Shown: positions 23,160 to 37,400 of the stretch, piece by piece | Position numbering within the stretch: position 1 is the first letter of the stretch | Layout of the letters: the number at the start of each line of letters is the position of its first letter | From: Ascidia mentula | Taxonomy: Eukaryota; Chordata; Ascidiacea; Phlebobranchia; Ascidiidae | Reading direction: 5' to 3' | Assembly (NCBI GenBank): GCA_947561715.1 | Contig: OX387201.1 | Coordinates: 7,520,001 to 7,584,000, forward strand | DNA length: 64,000 nucleotides | Translations under genes and position numbers: made by a program | Notes under the pieces: generated by a model | What the model was told of the DNA's origin: nothing | Seen by the model: only the letters and a program-made list of their open reading frames with translations | The model's database searches: none

Positions 23160-24670
23160 TCGTTATTGTAGTTGTACATTTGCTTTGTTGTCCACACCAG
23201 CAACTGGAGCGTTAGGCTACTGCAAAGTTATTGCATAATATACATTACTCAGTCGACGTGGGCATTAAAGCACTCGTTTGACTTACAACTTACGTCATGT
23301 CATGTGTAAACCGCCTGCGCCACACATTTGATGATTTATACTCTTTTGCCATAGTGTTCTATCTTCTTTCGTACGTACAATGTTGCACAGTGTGATGGCT
23401 GTTGGCGTCACCCCTGCTTATTAATCACTCGCCGAATGTAGAAAGATCGTAATCCCGGGGACTTCTGAGGTGCAAGTCGCGATAAGAAGTGTTTGTACAC
23501 TTGAACGCGCATAAAAGCACGGGATTACGAAATATTGGGAGACACGTTTTGTCGTTTTTTATAAAAAAAAACATTGAGCAACAACAATTACCTATTGTAC
23601 TTGTTACACTCCAACGTCATGGTCTATGTAATGTCATGAAATTTTCTTACTGACTACCGCTTAAATACGTCAGTTGCATGAGAACCAACAGGAATTCAAC
23701 GTCAGTTTCATGCAAGCGAGCGTGAAGGGGCGACGCGGTCAACCAGAAATGTGTCGCTCGCCCCAGTAGGAAGCACGTAAAAGGTGAGTGTGTGCATGAA
23801 TGCATGCATGCTGTTTCGATGCACTCGCCTTAATGCTGGGATGTGACGGTGTGCTATGCGCACTTATACACATGTTGTGGGCTAGTCACAATCATAAGAG
23901 GTAACCATGTGTATTTGTGGATTGATTACGCCACACTTTACATGCCCGCCTACACTCAAGTAGAGGGCTGTGTAGCGGGAAGGCAAGTTTGGGATATTAT
24001 TGATATTGAAGTACTCCAATAGACAAGGCTCATTCCCTTGCTTTCTGTATACAGGAAAACAACGCCAGATGAAGCCAGTTAGGTATTTAAATACTTTTAG
24101 AGGAGAATCTAGGGCTGTATTGTTTGTTGGTTAACCAATATGACTAACAGCATGTGGCAAATGCACCAAACGAGGGATTAATCCGAACAGACAGTTCCTT
24201 TTACTTCGGAAGTTTATAATAGGACTTAAAGATAACCTTGTACTGCATGCAGTAACTGAATTAAAATGTGCATATTTAGGTTGTTTTGTTGGATATACGT
24301 TTGAGGAAGCTAGCTATATATTGTCAGTTTCCATAGGAGTTTCAAGAATCTAAGCGTTTCAACATAGGTGTAAGATTTAGTTTTAAAACAAACACTGTGA
24401 CTCTTTGCCAGCAATGATTCATCTCTCAAACTCTCAAAAAGGTTAGTTTTATATATACTTTTTCTTAGCATTTGATAGTGTTGGTAGTAAACGAATCCCC
24501 GAGCTTGGGCACCTTTCAAAATTTGAAGTGCTTTTGAGGGGTTTAACGTCAAGTGCATTCGGTTAATTGTTATTAAAGTGTGTATTTGAGGCCAATTGGT
24601 TGCTGAAGGGAACTGAGTTATGGCAACAAACTGGGAGATGCGTGAATACCAAACATAACATTTTTTCAAT
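23160..24670. other. No gene assigned
   Basis: Between the TINAG-like gene and the membrane-tail exons. Splice-like signals occur (for example AAAG followed by GTGAGT at about 23778, and an AG/GT pair bracketing about 24053-24088), and the missing 5' exons of the next gene could be here, but I could not join any in phase. Confidence 0.4.
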
Positions 24671-24674
24671 GCAG

Positions 24675-25851
24675 AGATTCTTATCTTTCTTCTGCTCGCC
24701 CTTGTGGTAATTCTGCTGATAAGTTTTATATCCTACGTCATATGGAAACAATTCTGCCAGCAGCAGCTTGAAGAACCAAGACAAAACGAAGGAGAAGACT
24801 TCGAAGTTGCATGCGGTTCGTAATAATTTCCGCCTACGTGATATCTTTTGTACTTTTTTTAACAATGCGATTGAGTTGGCCTTTGGAAAGATTAGTCGTA
24901 ATATTTAATACGGTTGAGTAAACACACAAATACAATACAAGTCAACTGATATCAACGCAGAAACTTTTTACAGACGATACTTTCGCGCTGAGAGAACAGC
25001 CTTTCCGCACCAGTCAAGGTGAGCATCTTCCAACAATCAGCGCGGCGCCCCGTCTTTACCCAGCGTTAAGTAAGGCCCGTAATAGTAGTCCAAACCAAGT
25101 AACGTATAGAATAGAATAGTAAGATATAGTCACAAGTCCCATTTCCAACCAAAATCGGTTGTCGTTTTATTTCTTGAACGTTCGGTGACTTTGTTTACTG
25201 TTCTAAGCAGCAACTGGTGATTATCAATCACTCAGCACACATGCTTCCCCTTCCGCATTGAACCCATCAGCTCCATCCCTTGCCAGTTTCTATTCAAACA
25301 GCAACGTTTCGACCGAAGCCAGCACTTTGGCAGGTAGGGAACATTGCAATGTGTCACAAATTGTGGGTATTATTGGACAGACCTTTAAAAAATTTGGGAA
25401 TTTTCCAGCTTGAGCTCCTGCGAATAAAATTACCAAATTTCCAATCAGTATTTTATTATGGAATGTGCAGGTCATGTCCCTGGCACAGCATTTTACAAAT
25501 TTCATTAAGTTGGTTCAGCGCTTGAAAATGAAGACCTTTGCGGTTTATTATTCCAATGCCCTTCATTTTCCTGAAAATGTTGTCCTGATCTACAGTTTAC
25601 GATTTTTTGTTATTTAAAAACAGCGTTTTTATGTTGTTAATATAGCCCTGTCTAAATAGTTCTTGACTTTATGTGGTACACTGCAAATGTTAACCCCAAC
25701 CATGCTTTACGACAAATTGTTGAGAAGAATCCACCGCTGTATGAAAGTTCGGACCTATTAAGCGCCCAAGCAAAAATATAATAAATGCTTTTGTGCAGAA
25801 TCCCGGGAGCGTTTACCCACATACCAGGAAGCGGTTCATCAAGATGAATAA
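24675..25851 (+). CDS. Single-pass membrane protein, 3' exons only
   Basis: Four exons in agreeing phase: 24675-24815, 24974-25018, 25211-25333, 25799-25851. The first encodes a long hydrophobic segment (ILIFLLLALVVILLISF...) followed by WKQ and an acidic glutamine-rich juxtamembrane stretch. The next two encode a Ser/Thr-rich cytoplasmic tail (YQSLSTHASPSALNPSAPS). The last ends with LPTYQEAV, similar in form to tail PY-type motifs (L/PPxY), then DE and stop. The TAA stop lies inside AATAAA (25847-25852). The upstream part (ectodomain, signal) was not found. I do not recognise a family; the donor at 24816 (GTTCGT) is weak. Confidence 0.6.
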
Positions 25852-25852
25852 A
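25847..25852 (+). terminator. Poly(A) signal overlapping the stop codon
   Basis: AATAAA whose central TAA (25849-25851) is the in-frame stop of the membrane-tail gene. If it is the functional signal, the 3' untranslated region is only a few tens of bases. Confidence 0.5.
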
Positions 25853-28424
25853 AGGGCAGATTGTATTCTATGCGAACTATTACCCCGGGGGGTCAAGAGA
25901 AATGACGTGTATATGAGGAAGTGCGGGTAGCGGTTGAATCAAGGAAGGCCGTGTGATTTGTTTGACGTCACACACCTCGACCGTCTGTGTTTTATTGCGT
26001 TTATCCGATATCCACTGTGCATATTGTAAGCGTTATATATTAAACACCTCGTTTCTTTTTTGTATGGGAAGTTTGGCCCAAACGAGTTTAGGTGAACTGG
26101 TGTAACTGCAACCTTCATTTGCGAGTATGACAAACATTGTGAACGGCGATCCTCATTCGATAAAAATTAGGTTGAGTCTTTGGCACTACTGCGGTCTACT
26201 CCTAATCCATTGGTAGACGCGGTCGTACAGTTGGTGTGTCTAAGAAGAAGTAAATATGTGGTCTGCGAAGCCTCCAATTTTTTTTTAAATACATGAATGA
26301 AAGAATGATGAGTGAGGTCACGCGATACTTGTTATTCTAGAGTATATTGAAACAAATAACAGAAATAAATGCAAAAATGTCTTTGTTCTTAAGTTTAAGG
26401 TTCGCGGCACCAATAAAAGCCCACATTTTAGTTCAGAAGTATAATTGTGAAAACCAAAATTACGTCACCCCTCATTTTCTGTATCCCGTACCACAGCGGG
26501 TTTACGACTTCCTTGTGCAACTCTTTGTTTCTACCTAGCGGTTAGACAATACTGGTGACCACACCTATGCTGCGCATAAGAAACTTTAATCCATCGGCAG
26601 TATACAAACATGTCAAGCCATAATGTACTGACCAATCGTGATTAAATTCCAAGTTGCATTGGGAACATACTGAAATACCAAATGTAATTAGTCTTCAGGG
26701 ACAATTCCTAAGGGATTACAACGTAAAGGAGTCATACCTCGGAGATCAGTGGCTCTTTAACCGCAGTAAACCAGACAATTAGCTGGCATGATTAGCATCA
26801 CTCATGGTGTTGTTCAAATGCGCGATTTTACATGTCTAAGAGATAGTCGGATCCGCTTCGCTTAAATGTCGGTCAACTCCGCCTTAATGTCGGTCCCCGA
26901 CCTAATGTGCATTCGGTTCCAAGTGTTTGCAAACAAACCGACTCAATTTATGAGTCTTTGCTATTTGCAAGAATAAATTGATCACATTCACCACGGTTTG
27001 CCGGAGACATTTGATATTTACCCTTGGCCTAATTTGATGTTTTATAGAGAGGCAGAAAAGCGCGACAAGGCATTTCCGCTTCAGGATCTCAGCCGGCTGT
27101 TCGATTGCGATGGGTCGAGGTTAATTATTAACCAAGGCAAAGGCCGTGTAGTTACAATAGCCGCATTACCTTGGAGGATTTATTTCGCGTCCCAAAAAAT
27201 ATTATGAACTAAACATAGACACCAGGTCGGCCTGCGCAACGCTTGAGAAAGCACAATACGAAACGGGCCGAAAGAAAGCAACAACCGCCACTCGTACATT
27301 TGTCAGCACAAGATACCAAGGATCGCGTGCAAATGTAGCCTGACGGGACTTCTCGCTGGCAGAATTTTCGTCTGTGACTCGGTGGCAGCGATGATACACA
27401 GTAGTGCGCCAAACTATTTGTTTTATTTGCTCAACAAACAGCTTTTAGGCATTGGCAAGGCACCGATAGTTTGCACATACTTTTGCATAACTTAGCATTG
27501 TCAGACAGTGAGCTAATAGTAGTCAGATCAAAGCGACGGTGACAAAGGTCCACTTTTGCAGAGGTTTAATGGCAACATGACAGCATGGAGATTAACTATA
27601 ATCCTATGAGTGGCCTGATATGGCAAAAAGACTTTTTAACCGTGTGCGCTCAGGTGGAAACATCTGAGGTAGACTTGCTTCGCTTAGCAGAGTGCTAGGA
27701 CTGGCGGCGGGGTGTCTGGGTACAGTTAGTATAAAATTATATTTCAGCTTAGAAAATCTTAGCACTGGGTGGTTTTTAGTTCAAAGTTCCTTCATGGATT
27801 AGAGTAAATCGAACAGGGTTTCTGAAAGATCAGCATATGGGTACAAATGGCCAATAAAGCCAACGCTTTTGTATGGTGGTTATTGACTTACTATAAATAC
27901 CGTGGATTTTAACACATGCGGAAAACTGTGGGTAGATGTTCAGCACTGCAATTTCCCCAAGACCAATATTTTTCGGATTGCGAGGTGAATGGAAACCGCG
28001 TTTACGCCACATTGTGCGGTTGTCTTGGATTTGCTGCTACCAGACAATAACCATGCTGACATAACCACGATCGTCAATAGTAGTTTGTTACACATTGAAG
28101 CCGTACACAAAGAGGATGGTTTATGAATAAAGCAACGTTACAGTTCCATGGGGGGGAAATATTGGCAAATCCTAAACTATTGCAAGAATAAATTACCATT
28201 ATATACAGTAAAAAAATATCAGTAAGCCTGTCTTATCAATGACTTTACTTGCTTAATCAGTAACATAACGCAAATTTGATGTATAAAAATAAAGCTTATG
28301 TGTAGAAAAACATTGCTATTTATGTTTACAAGTTGCCTATATACGTATCTAGGTATTTGAACACTGGCCCTTGACATTGTAACACCTTCACAAACCATGT
28401 AATAACAAGAAAAAGTTTATCGCC
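25853..28424. other. No gene seen in 2.6 kb
   Basis: No exon set with matching phases, no domain and no repeat that I can support on either strand. Short open frames (for example minus 27202-27412, plus 26998-27207) have no family resemblance. It precedes the collagen gene and may hold its promoter. Confidence 0.4.
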
Positions 28425-31400
28425 ATGAAACTATTTCAAGAAATCGTGCGGGCAACGCTAGCCACGCTTTTGTTACTGGCACCTTCATCTAACGCTTTTC
28501 TGGGTCGACTACCAGCTGGTAAGCGTAAAGTTGGCCATTTCAGTTTCAATTAATCGTGATAGTTCAAAATTTGTTGCACAGGTTGCCCGACTTCGTCCCT
28601 TGATGTTGCTTTTCTTATCGATTCTTCTGCATCGGTCTCATCAAGCAATCTACGCAGTTTCAAAGTAAGACAATTAACCAGCGTTTCTAGACACTTTGGT
28701 AGCCATGGACCCTTCATATATAAATTTCTTTGAATAAATAAAGGAGTGTGACATGAGAAGTTGAAAAGCTTCAAACTTATGTAAAAATTAACGAAAAACC
28801 ACCGACACGGAGAAACAATGAAAATACAAAACATACGTACAGTTTACTGAGAAGGTAATTCTCGCTCATTCGCGGATATCTGTAACAGATCCACGGACCC
28901 CTTTAACATTGCTTAACATTTGTTCTTGTCTGCTCTTTTAGTATGTTATTCATGTTTCGTATTCGTTTAGTTGAAATACCTCCATGTTTTGAAGCTTCTC
29001 GTGAAATGCTGAAACGTAGTCTTTCTAGAACTTCGTGAAACGAATAATAGATGCCTACGATGTGACGTCGGCGACCGTGAGACCATCCGTGCTCATGTAC
29101 GGCTTTGATGTGCAGCCCCTCAATAATCTCTCCCAAGTGTCGGGTGGATTTTTGGACGTGCTCCTCGACCAGTCGCAAAGCGCAGCCACGCGACTCAAAA
29201 ACAAAACCGAGATATTGGACCTGGTAACGAATGCTCGGCCACTTGGAGGTGCTCGGCGCGTTGGTAACGCAATATCCTACGTTTGTGACCAAGTATTCGG
29301 GATGCGACCAAGCGCCAGAGGTGAATTGGAAACCATACGACCAGTACCGAAGGTGATAGTCGTCATTTCGTCGGGTACGTCGCTAGACACGATCCCCACG
29401 GATTTGTCTTGCTTCCCACGGGGCCCGGTGGATGACTACCACGCTGTTTCGATAATTGGGGTCGGAGTTGGGGATCGCGGGACAGCGTCCTTGAAGAACA
29501 ATGCAGTCGGCCATCTTCTTCGTCTCGAAGGCAGCTGGAGATTATCCGACGTCGACAGGGACGTGGGGCTGAGACTTTGCGACAGCGCGATCCACGCCTG
29601 TCCCCAGGCAAAGCACGATTTGGTTTTTCTTGTGGACGGGTACGCAGGGTTTTACAAAAAGAAAGAAATTTAAAAAGCACTGAATAAGAAAATGTAAAAT
29701 TTTGTCAAGCCCTAAAATATGATGAAGCTTTATACAGGCATATTGTGCACGAAAACACTACACAGGAGTTTCATGTGGTAGATGTGGCCAAAATCAGTTT
29801 AAAACATGACTTTGTCGCTTTAACGTGCAGGTCCAGCAGCGTTGATTCAGACGAATTTGAATGGATGGTGACATGGATGTCAGGCTTGGTAAAACAATTT
29901 GATGTTGGCCTTAACGACACTCGGGTAGCGGTTGTACAGTTCGGGGGTATTGTTAGATCCGAATTTGAGCTCAACGCACATGCGGTGAGTACAAAAGAAA
30001 TGACTAATTTGTTTCTACCTGATGTGCTGATTGAACATCGAGATTTTTTAGTCTAATAAGTAACAGCGCTGTATAGACACAAACCAATCGTTTAACTTCA
30101 TAAATATGTGTTTGAGAGTCAAATATATCACGACTCTTCGCTGGTAATAAATATGCACCCACATTACTAAGTAGCAGCTACGCAACAACACATTTTTGCG
30201 GATTTCGTAGACCAAGAGAAACGTGGTGTTTGCGATCGAATCGATGGAGCAAATTCGTGGAGACGCTGAAGCCTCCCCCGCTATAGAATTTATCGTGCAG
30301 AACACGCTTTCCGAGTACAACGGTATGACGGGATGTTTGGACACAAGAATGTAGAAATCAACACTAGCCTTAAAACACACACTCATATTTCAGGCATGCG
30401 CGAAGACGTTCACCAAGTTGTAGTTTTTGTGACCGACGGGAGTAGGGACAACCGAAAAAGGTGGATGGCGGCGGTGGAAAAGCTGCGATTTACGGGAGCA
30501 AAAGTTTTTGCGGTAGAGATGTTTTTGATAAATTTCGTGGCTGCTAGACCTTGGGTAACTGAGCGATTGTAACCAAACTGTATATATAGTATGCCAGTAC
30601 TACACAGGGACGTTGCTAATAATTACCAATTATTTCATTTGCAGTCGATTTCTTTCATATCATAACCTACTTTTCACCTTCAAATAATGATGATATATGA
30701 CCAATTAACACAAATCCAATTTGTTTCTATTTGGGGTCAAACGATAATTCCTTTACATAACTACTATTTTTATTTACTTTTGTACAGATTGGCGTGGGCA
30801 GCGGGCCGAGCAGGGCCAAACTAAAGACCATCGGCTCACGTCCCGCGTCGCATCACGTGATCAGCATATCTGGCTATGACAAACTTACCGGGACGAAAAG
30901 TCAGCTAATCAAACACATGTGTTCGCTGATACACCCCAGTAAGTTATATAATGTCAAATGAATCTCGAATTGTCGTCAATCAGGGTACACGAACAGTTGA
31001 TGACCGCAATACGAATCAGACGTTCAGGCCATAAATTCAGAGCATTGCCTCGTGCTCTCCAGGTTTCCTTTGTGCAAACACCTCCCTTTATCCTGGACAC
31101 CCATTGCCGAGTTTTATCGCACAACCGTTGCGTGCCCTGGCGCACAGGCTTTGAGACAAGCGAATATTTGCCATTTTCCGAGGTTGTGCAAATATCACGT
31201 TCGGGTCTCGGGTAGCAAATGTGATCGAATCAAAGCCCCGCGGAACAAATGATAAAAGGCGATTTGAGTACAATGCCGTTCTGGCAAGTTCAAGATTGAA
31301 TGGTATGTTTAGCACGCTTGGTTTGGTGTGTTTTGAGTTCAAAACACATTGTGCTCAACATTCCGTACTGGTTTCCTCGAGTGTGACAAACTCACTATTG

Positions 31401-34400
31401 ACCAGCAAAAGATTTTCCCATGTTCAATGTTCAATGTTACGACTTATCACACAATTATTTTTCCACAAATGTGAACCTAACCAAAAATATGTTGCTTAGC
31501 CAAGTATTTGCATGACCAATCAAAAATTTTGCATAGTTTTACATTCGTTTTGAGATTACGGTTGTTTTCCATTCTGCGTCTCGCAGATTGCCCTTCGTCG
31601 CTGATCGATCTTCAATTCCTGGTTCACGCATCAATACCGCAAACAGAGAACGGCAACGCCGATGACACGTTTGTCATGAAGCGATACGACACCGTAATCA
31701 CGAGCGCCCTTATCAAGACGTGGCTCAAGATGGTCGTAGACAGTTATTTTATTGGCGAGCACTACACTCGCGTGGCCGTATCTACGTACGGCGAAAATGT
31801 CACCAACGCACTCCCGTTCAGTGATGAAGCAACAAAGTGTAAGTTTAGGATCGACCGAGTAAAATTAAATGAACGTATGGAATGAAAATAGAAAAAAAAT
31901 AGTACGTAAGGTTTGATTTGTGATTGAAAACCACGATAACAACATAAAAGTTTGGAGACCGACTGTTGTTTGAACATTTAAATGCATTTAAAAAAATATA
32001 AAGGGCTAGCAGCGTGGAGTCTGTGAAACTGTAGGCCTATAAAAGCGCATCTGTCAATCCCAAAACGCCCACGCAATTACTCCACTTGTCGGCAGGAGAT
32101 CAGATGAGGCAAAACCTTCGTTTGTTTTGTTCAGCTGAAGTGCTGGAGCGCATTGGCCGTATCACGAGCATCGTTCCGGGGACTGCGTCTCGCTTGGGTT
32201 TAGCAATAAACCTCACCTTGTCCTCCATGATGGAGAATGATCGGGAGGGCGCCAAAAAGGTTAGCATTACACACTCTTTTACGTGCTTGTTTATGGCTGC
32301 CAGAAAGCTTAAAGCGCGGTAACGCACAGGAGTAAGTACAAGCCCATTGTAACGTATTCTCGTAGTGGGCGGGCTTGCGAAATGAGCAACATAATTGTTA
32401 GTAATGTTATCCCGCCTGTAGTAGAGAGTATTTCAACAGAAATAATCGCCCCCTGTACGAAGTTTAGGGTTTAAACGTTATTTAACCTGAAGTTTAGGGT
32501 TTTAAAAGTTACTTAACCTGAAGTTTAGGGTTTCAAAAGTTACTTAAAGGCGTCTATGATCCTTCTCTTTATGAAACAAACCTGCCTCTTTTTCTCTTCG
32601 TTGTACAGTTACTTGTGATATTGACCGACCAAAACTCGGACGACGACCTTGCTGCTGCCACTGCCGCGCTGCGAGATAAAAATGTTCGCGCCCTCCTAGT
32701 CAATTTTGGCACCGACGAGGATGCAACGATGCTCGCAAAACTTGCGACCTCCCCGGATGACGTCATCGAAGTGAGCGACGGAGTGATTGATCTGCACACG
32801 ATAACTTCACTTTTTGTCACCAAAACATGTCAGCGCATAGAAACAGGTTACGCGTGACGTGTTAGTGTGGTTAGGTTTTGGTACGCCTCATGTGCATTTT
32901 GTTTGTGTAAATGTAGTTTGCGAGAATACTGAACTGGACGTGCAGTTCCTTCTCGATGGATCTACCAGCATTAATCCAACCAATTTTGTCAAAGTAAAGA
33001 ACTGGGTCCAATCTTTGACTTCAACTCTCGATATCGGCTTGTACACAACGCGAGTGGGTATGGAACATGTTGACACTTGTAAACACAGTAATTTGTGTCG
33101 GATTAAAGTGTTTTCTAATATCTATTGACATTAAAACATCTTTACAAGACTGTACAGAGGCATTTCATTCACGTACTTTTAAAGGCGTGAACCAGTACAG
33201 TGATGATCCAAACGTTGAGTTTCTAATGTCTGACTACTTCACAAAAACTGCTGTGCTGAGCGCAATCGAAAACATATTTTACAAAAGAGGGAAGACCAGC
33301 ATTGGGGCCGCTCTTAACTTTACACGACTGACAAGCTTGGTTCCTGATGCGGGTGCACGACCTGGCGTAAACAAAGTGAGGCATTAAACTAAATATGTCT
33401 TTTCTGTAGCACAGGAATTGTGCAATACAATCAAATGGCTTTAGTTGGAAAATTCATTGTATATTATGCATGTATAAGCTGGATGCTGGTCGATGAAACG
33501 ACACTTACAAAATATTAAGCAACCCATCACTCCTCGCTGAACTTTCAACAACCGAACATGCCATTAAGTGCCAAGGGCGGCGCCGGCAAAAAGCGATGCA
33601 CGATTTAACTTGTGTTTGAGGGTGTTTTGTTTGCGAATTCACAGGTCTTGATAGTGATGACAGACGGTGTTTCAAGAGACTCAATACAGGAGGCAGCCGA
33701 TGTTATGCACACCAAGAAGGACACAAAGACATTTGCGGTAAGCAACACTTGGAAACAATAATGAAATTTCTTTGTTGGGGCTTACAAACAGTTGTTTTAC
33801 GGACATTTTATTGGGTATTACTTATACCGTCAATATTACTTGCTATCCTTACAACTAAAACCAGAGTTTGGACAACCCTGTACTTTTTTTGGTATGGGTG
33901 TTGAGTAAAAGCAATATACAGCACTGTAATTAATTCCACTTAGACCATCTTTAAATGTACAAAGCCACTGACAAACTCAAGCCACTTTTATCAGAAGTTC
34001 TTGATTTGTTATCTCTAGATTGGAGTGGGAGAGGCATCCCTCGACCAACTACAAATTATCGCGTCAAACCCAGATCAGAACTACGTGTATCGAGTGAGCA
34101 ATTTTGATGCCATAAACTTGATTCAAGACAACCTCATCAAAAAAATTTGCTCTGCCGGCAATCGTGGCAGAATATGTAAGGGTTTTAATGTTTTTACACG
34201 TTTGATGCAATTAATAGTAAAAATGTAAATGCCTATAAAGTGAACAAGAAAGCCAAAGCTAATATGCTGCTATACCATATCTGCAAACGTTTCGAATACG
34301 ACTGCGTCCATCATCAGTGCAATTTGAGAATGAGCTGCAACCAAGAGAGCGCGGAGGTAGGCAGGCCTTTATCGCTTTGGCTTTCTTGTTTAAATTAATA

Positions 34401-37400
34401 AACTCCAAGTTTTTCGCACCTATACTTATGAAATGATTTTCCACTTTATTGTGCAGAACTTGGTGTTGAAACTTGGTCGGTTTTAAAGCACTGTAATTGT
34501 ATGTTTTTCGTATGATAGGAGATATCATGGAATAATTTAATTGTTTCAAGTGTGTCCTGATGCGGAGCTAGATTTGGTCGTGATGCTCGACTCATCGATC
34601 GGTAGAAGAAAAGCGTCTTTCTCGTCGGCAAAGAAATTTCTCTCCGGCCTTGCTTCTGCGTTTGCAATTGGAAACTACAGAACCAAGATATCGCTTTTGC
34701 AATTTGACAAAACTGCTAGGTGAGATGTGAGGTATTTTGTATTAACATACACCGACGCAATGAATGACAAACTGTATGTTCAAAGAAGTCCTATATTTTC
34801 CTGCTTTTTCATTAAAGTCCAGCATAAGCATAACAAGGAGCTTTACACAAACACACGAACTCATAATATTCTTGTAACTGTGAACACTGCAGGTGGGAAT
34901 TTAATTTCACAACCCACGACGACACTGAATCCCTTCTAGCTGCGATCGATCGGCTTGAATCCACGTACGACAAAACCACCCGACCTCCTTGCAGACTTGG
35001 CGCGGCTTTGAAAGAGGCGCATAATGGCTTAACCAACAACGCGATCGGAGTGCGACCGAACGTTCCGAAGGTATGTGTATTTTGCCGTGCCATTAGAGAT
35101 CACTCCTTTACTGATCGTTGTATCAGGCCGTACTGGTGATAACAGCCTCAGACTCCGTCGACGAACTTACCAGTGCGACGGGATCACTTCTGCATGATGG
35201 AACTCCGGTGTTTGCAGTGGCGGCCGGTTTAAAGGTCAATCACTCCCAAATCGCACAGGTGCGTTTACGTTTCGAATCGCGTGTGGTGAAGTTTTGTTGC
35301 TTTGTGTAAGTAGGTACAAATGTTGCGCTTTAACCTAACGGTTTAGAGTGTGGGTTTCGAATACAATATACTATTGTATGAACATTTAGTTTTGTGGCAC
35401 GTGGCAACATTCGGATGGGTAACTTGTTTGACATAGATTACTTGTATAAATCGAATATTGATTTTCCTCTACACTGTGGCAAAGCAACATCTACGTGAAA
35501 TGCATGCATCTAGTGCACACTATGGACTTCTTGTTAATTGTCTTTTCCTTGCCGTTATAAAGTTACCAATGACAATCGCAACAAACTTGCCTAAAACACT
35601 CCCTTTACCACGAGACAAGTCTTCCACCATAAGCAAACACACCATTCCCCGCAGATTGTGACCCCGCCCCAGTCGGACTTCTTTTATACGGTTAGACGAA
35701 CTAGAGAATTGCGAAAGGTCGACAAAACGGTCGCTCGAGGAATTTGCTCAGCTGTTGTGCCAGGTATTTGCGTCACATGTCAGATTATTGCCTTGTAAAG
35801 TTGTCACAAAGCCTCGTAAGTCAATTTCTTTTCAGCCCATATGTTCCCATAGATATTTCCCTTTAAATTTTGCCGAGGTTTTGGATTTAAAGTTTGAAAA
35901 TTTAATGTTCCCAGTATTGTTGCTATACAAAAATATGAGACCATGCAATGTTCATCAAAACCTTAGGTCGCACAAAATGCAAAAAATAAATTTACTGTCT
36001 TTCTCTTTCCCAGGTTGCGACACGGCCTTAATTGACTTAGTCATCCTTGTTGACAGTTCCCCGGGCATATCACCAAGTAATTATCAAGCAACTAAATCTT
36101 TTCTACTGAGCACTGTCAGCAAACTATTGGTCGGACCACAGGCAACACAAGTGGGTTTGCTACAAAACGGACAAGCACCCACCATCGAGTTCAACCTAAC
36201 GGTAGGTTCTTGGACGAAAGGTTATATGTTTGAATAATCCAACTAGATTTGAGGTCTGACGTGTTAACTCCGCATAAGCTTTAAATGGTAAAAAGATTAG
36301 TAAAAAAATTCCATTCGTTTCCTGTTGTTGCTGCCCTGTCGAAACCGCGAACCTTCTTCAAATGCAAATTTCTTATATTGCGAACAAAGGACAGAACACG
36401 ACCATAACAACAAATGAGGGTTCTTTCTTTCTAATAATGTAAACAATTAAACCAATTTCCTCAAGGATTTTAACACAAGCGAAAGTCTACTAGAGGCGAT
36501 TGAAGCGTTGCAACAAGCCTCAGGCTTGGCAAGTCTGGGGGATTTGATTTCGCTTTCCGCGGGCCAAATGTTTGCATCTAGCAATGGAGGAAGGGAAAAT
36601 GCTCTGGATATGCTGCTGATAATAAGCGATCGACAAATATCAGATGAAGATGTTGCTATAAAAGAAGCTGCAGAGGTGAGGCAAAATTTTTAAAGGGAAT
36701 TTTCAAAAGAATTTTTTCGCTCATTTGAAAAAAACGCTCAGTTTCCGTATAATGTTAAAGACAGTTTTCGTTGGTAGTTCTAATATTTTGTTTAATCTCT
36801 TGTAGGTTTGGTTTTGTCATTTGTTGTGAAGTGACCTGATCAAGGGTTTCTTATTAGTTTTATTTATCTGCTATAGGCTGGTCGAGATGGAGTTAGAATG
36901 TTCGTGGTCGAGGTGGGAAGTGGAGAAGTTTCATCACTGCAATTGTTGGCAAGCAAACCTGTGAGCGAAAATTTCCTTTTTGTTGAGGATTTCTCCGAGC
37001 TGGCACCTCTAAATTCTCGCATCGCCAACACCGTGTGCAGATGTATATGTTTTTGCTGTTGGATAATCTTATGCACTAATTACATTGTATTCATTTTTGC
37101 AGGTAGCCGATGTCCGATCATGCAGCGTAACAACCAATACATACAAGGTTCATTTCAACTTAACATTTGCGCGTTTTAATCTTGATATCTAATCTGAAGT
37201 TATGATCTGGATCTGAAGTTATGTTAAAATCAGGTCCAATATACAATGTGTGTCGTTTTATTTTTATCAGGCGTTGACCTGATAAAGAGTTTTGGCCTGG
37301 CCTCTGGATCTATAAGAGGCGTGAGGCGAGAAAAGGGAATGAACAAAGGAATTCCAGCTTACAAAATCAACACACGGAAGAGCAAACTGACCAAACCGAA

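Noticed and set aside
29363..29680. Minus-strand open frame opposite collagen exon 3
   Set aside because: Shadow of the coding strand; the plus strand has the VWA motifs and consistent splice sites.
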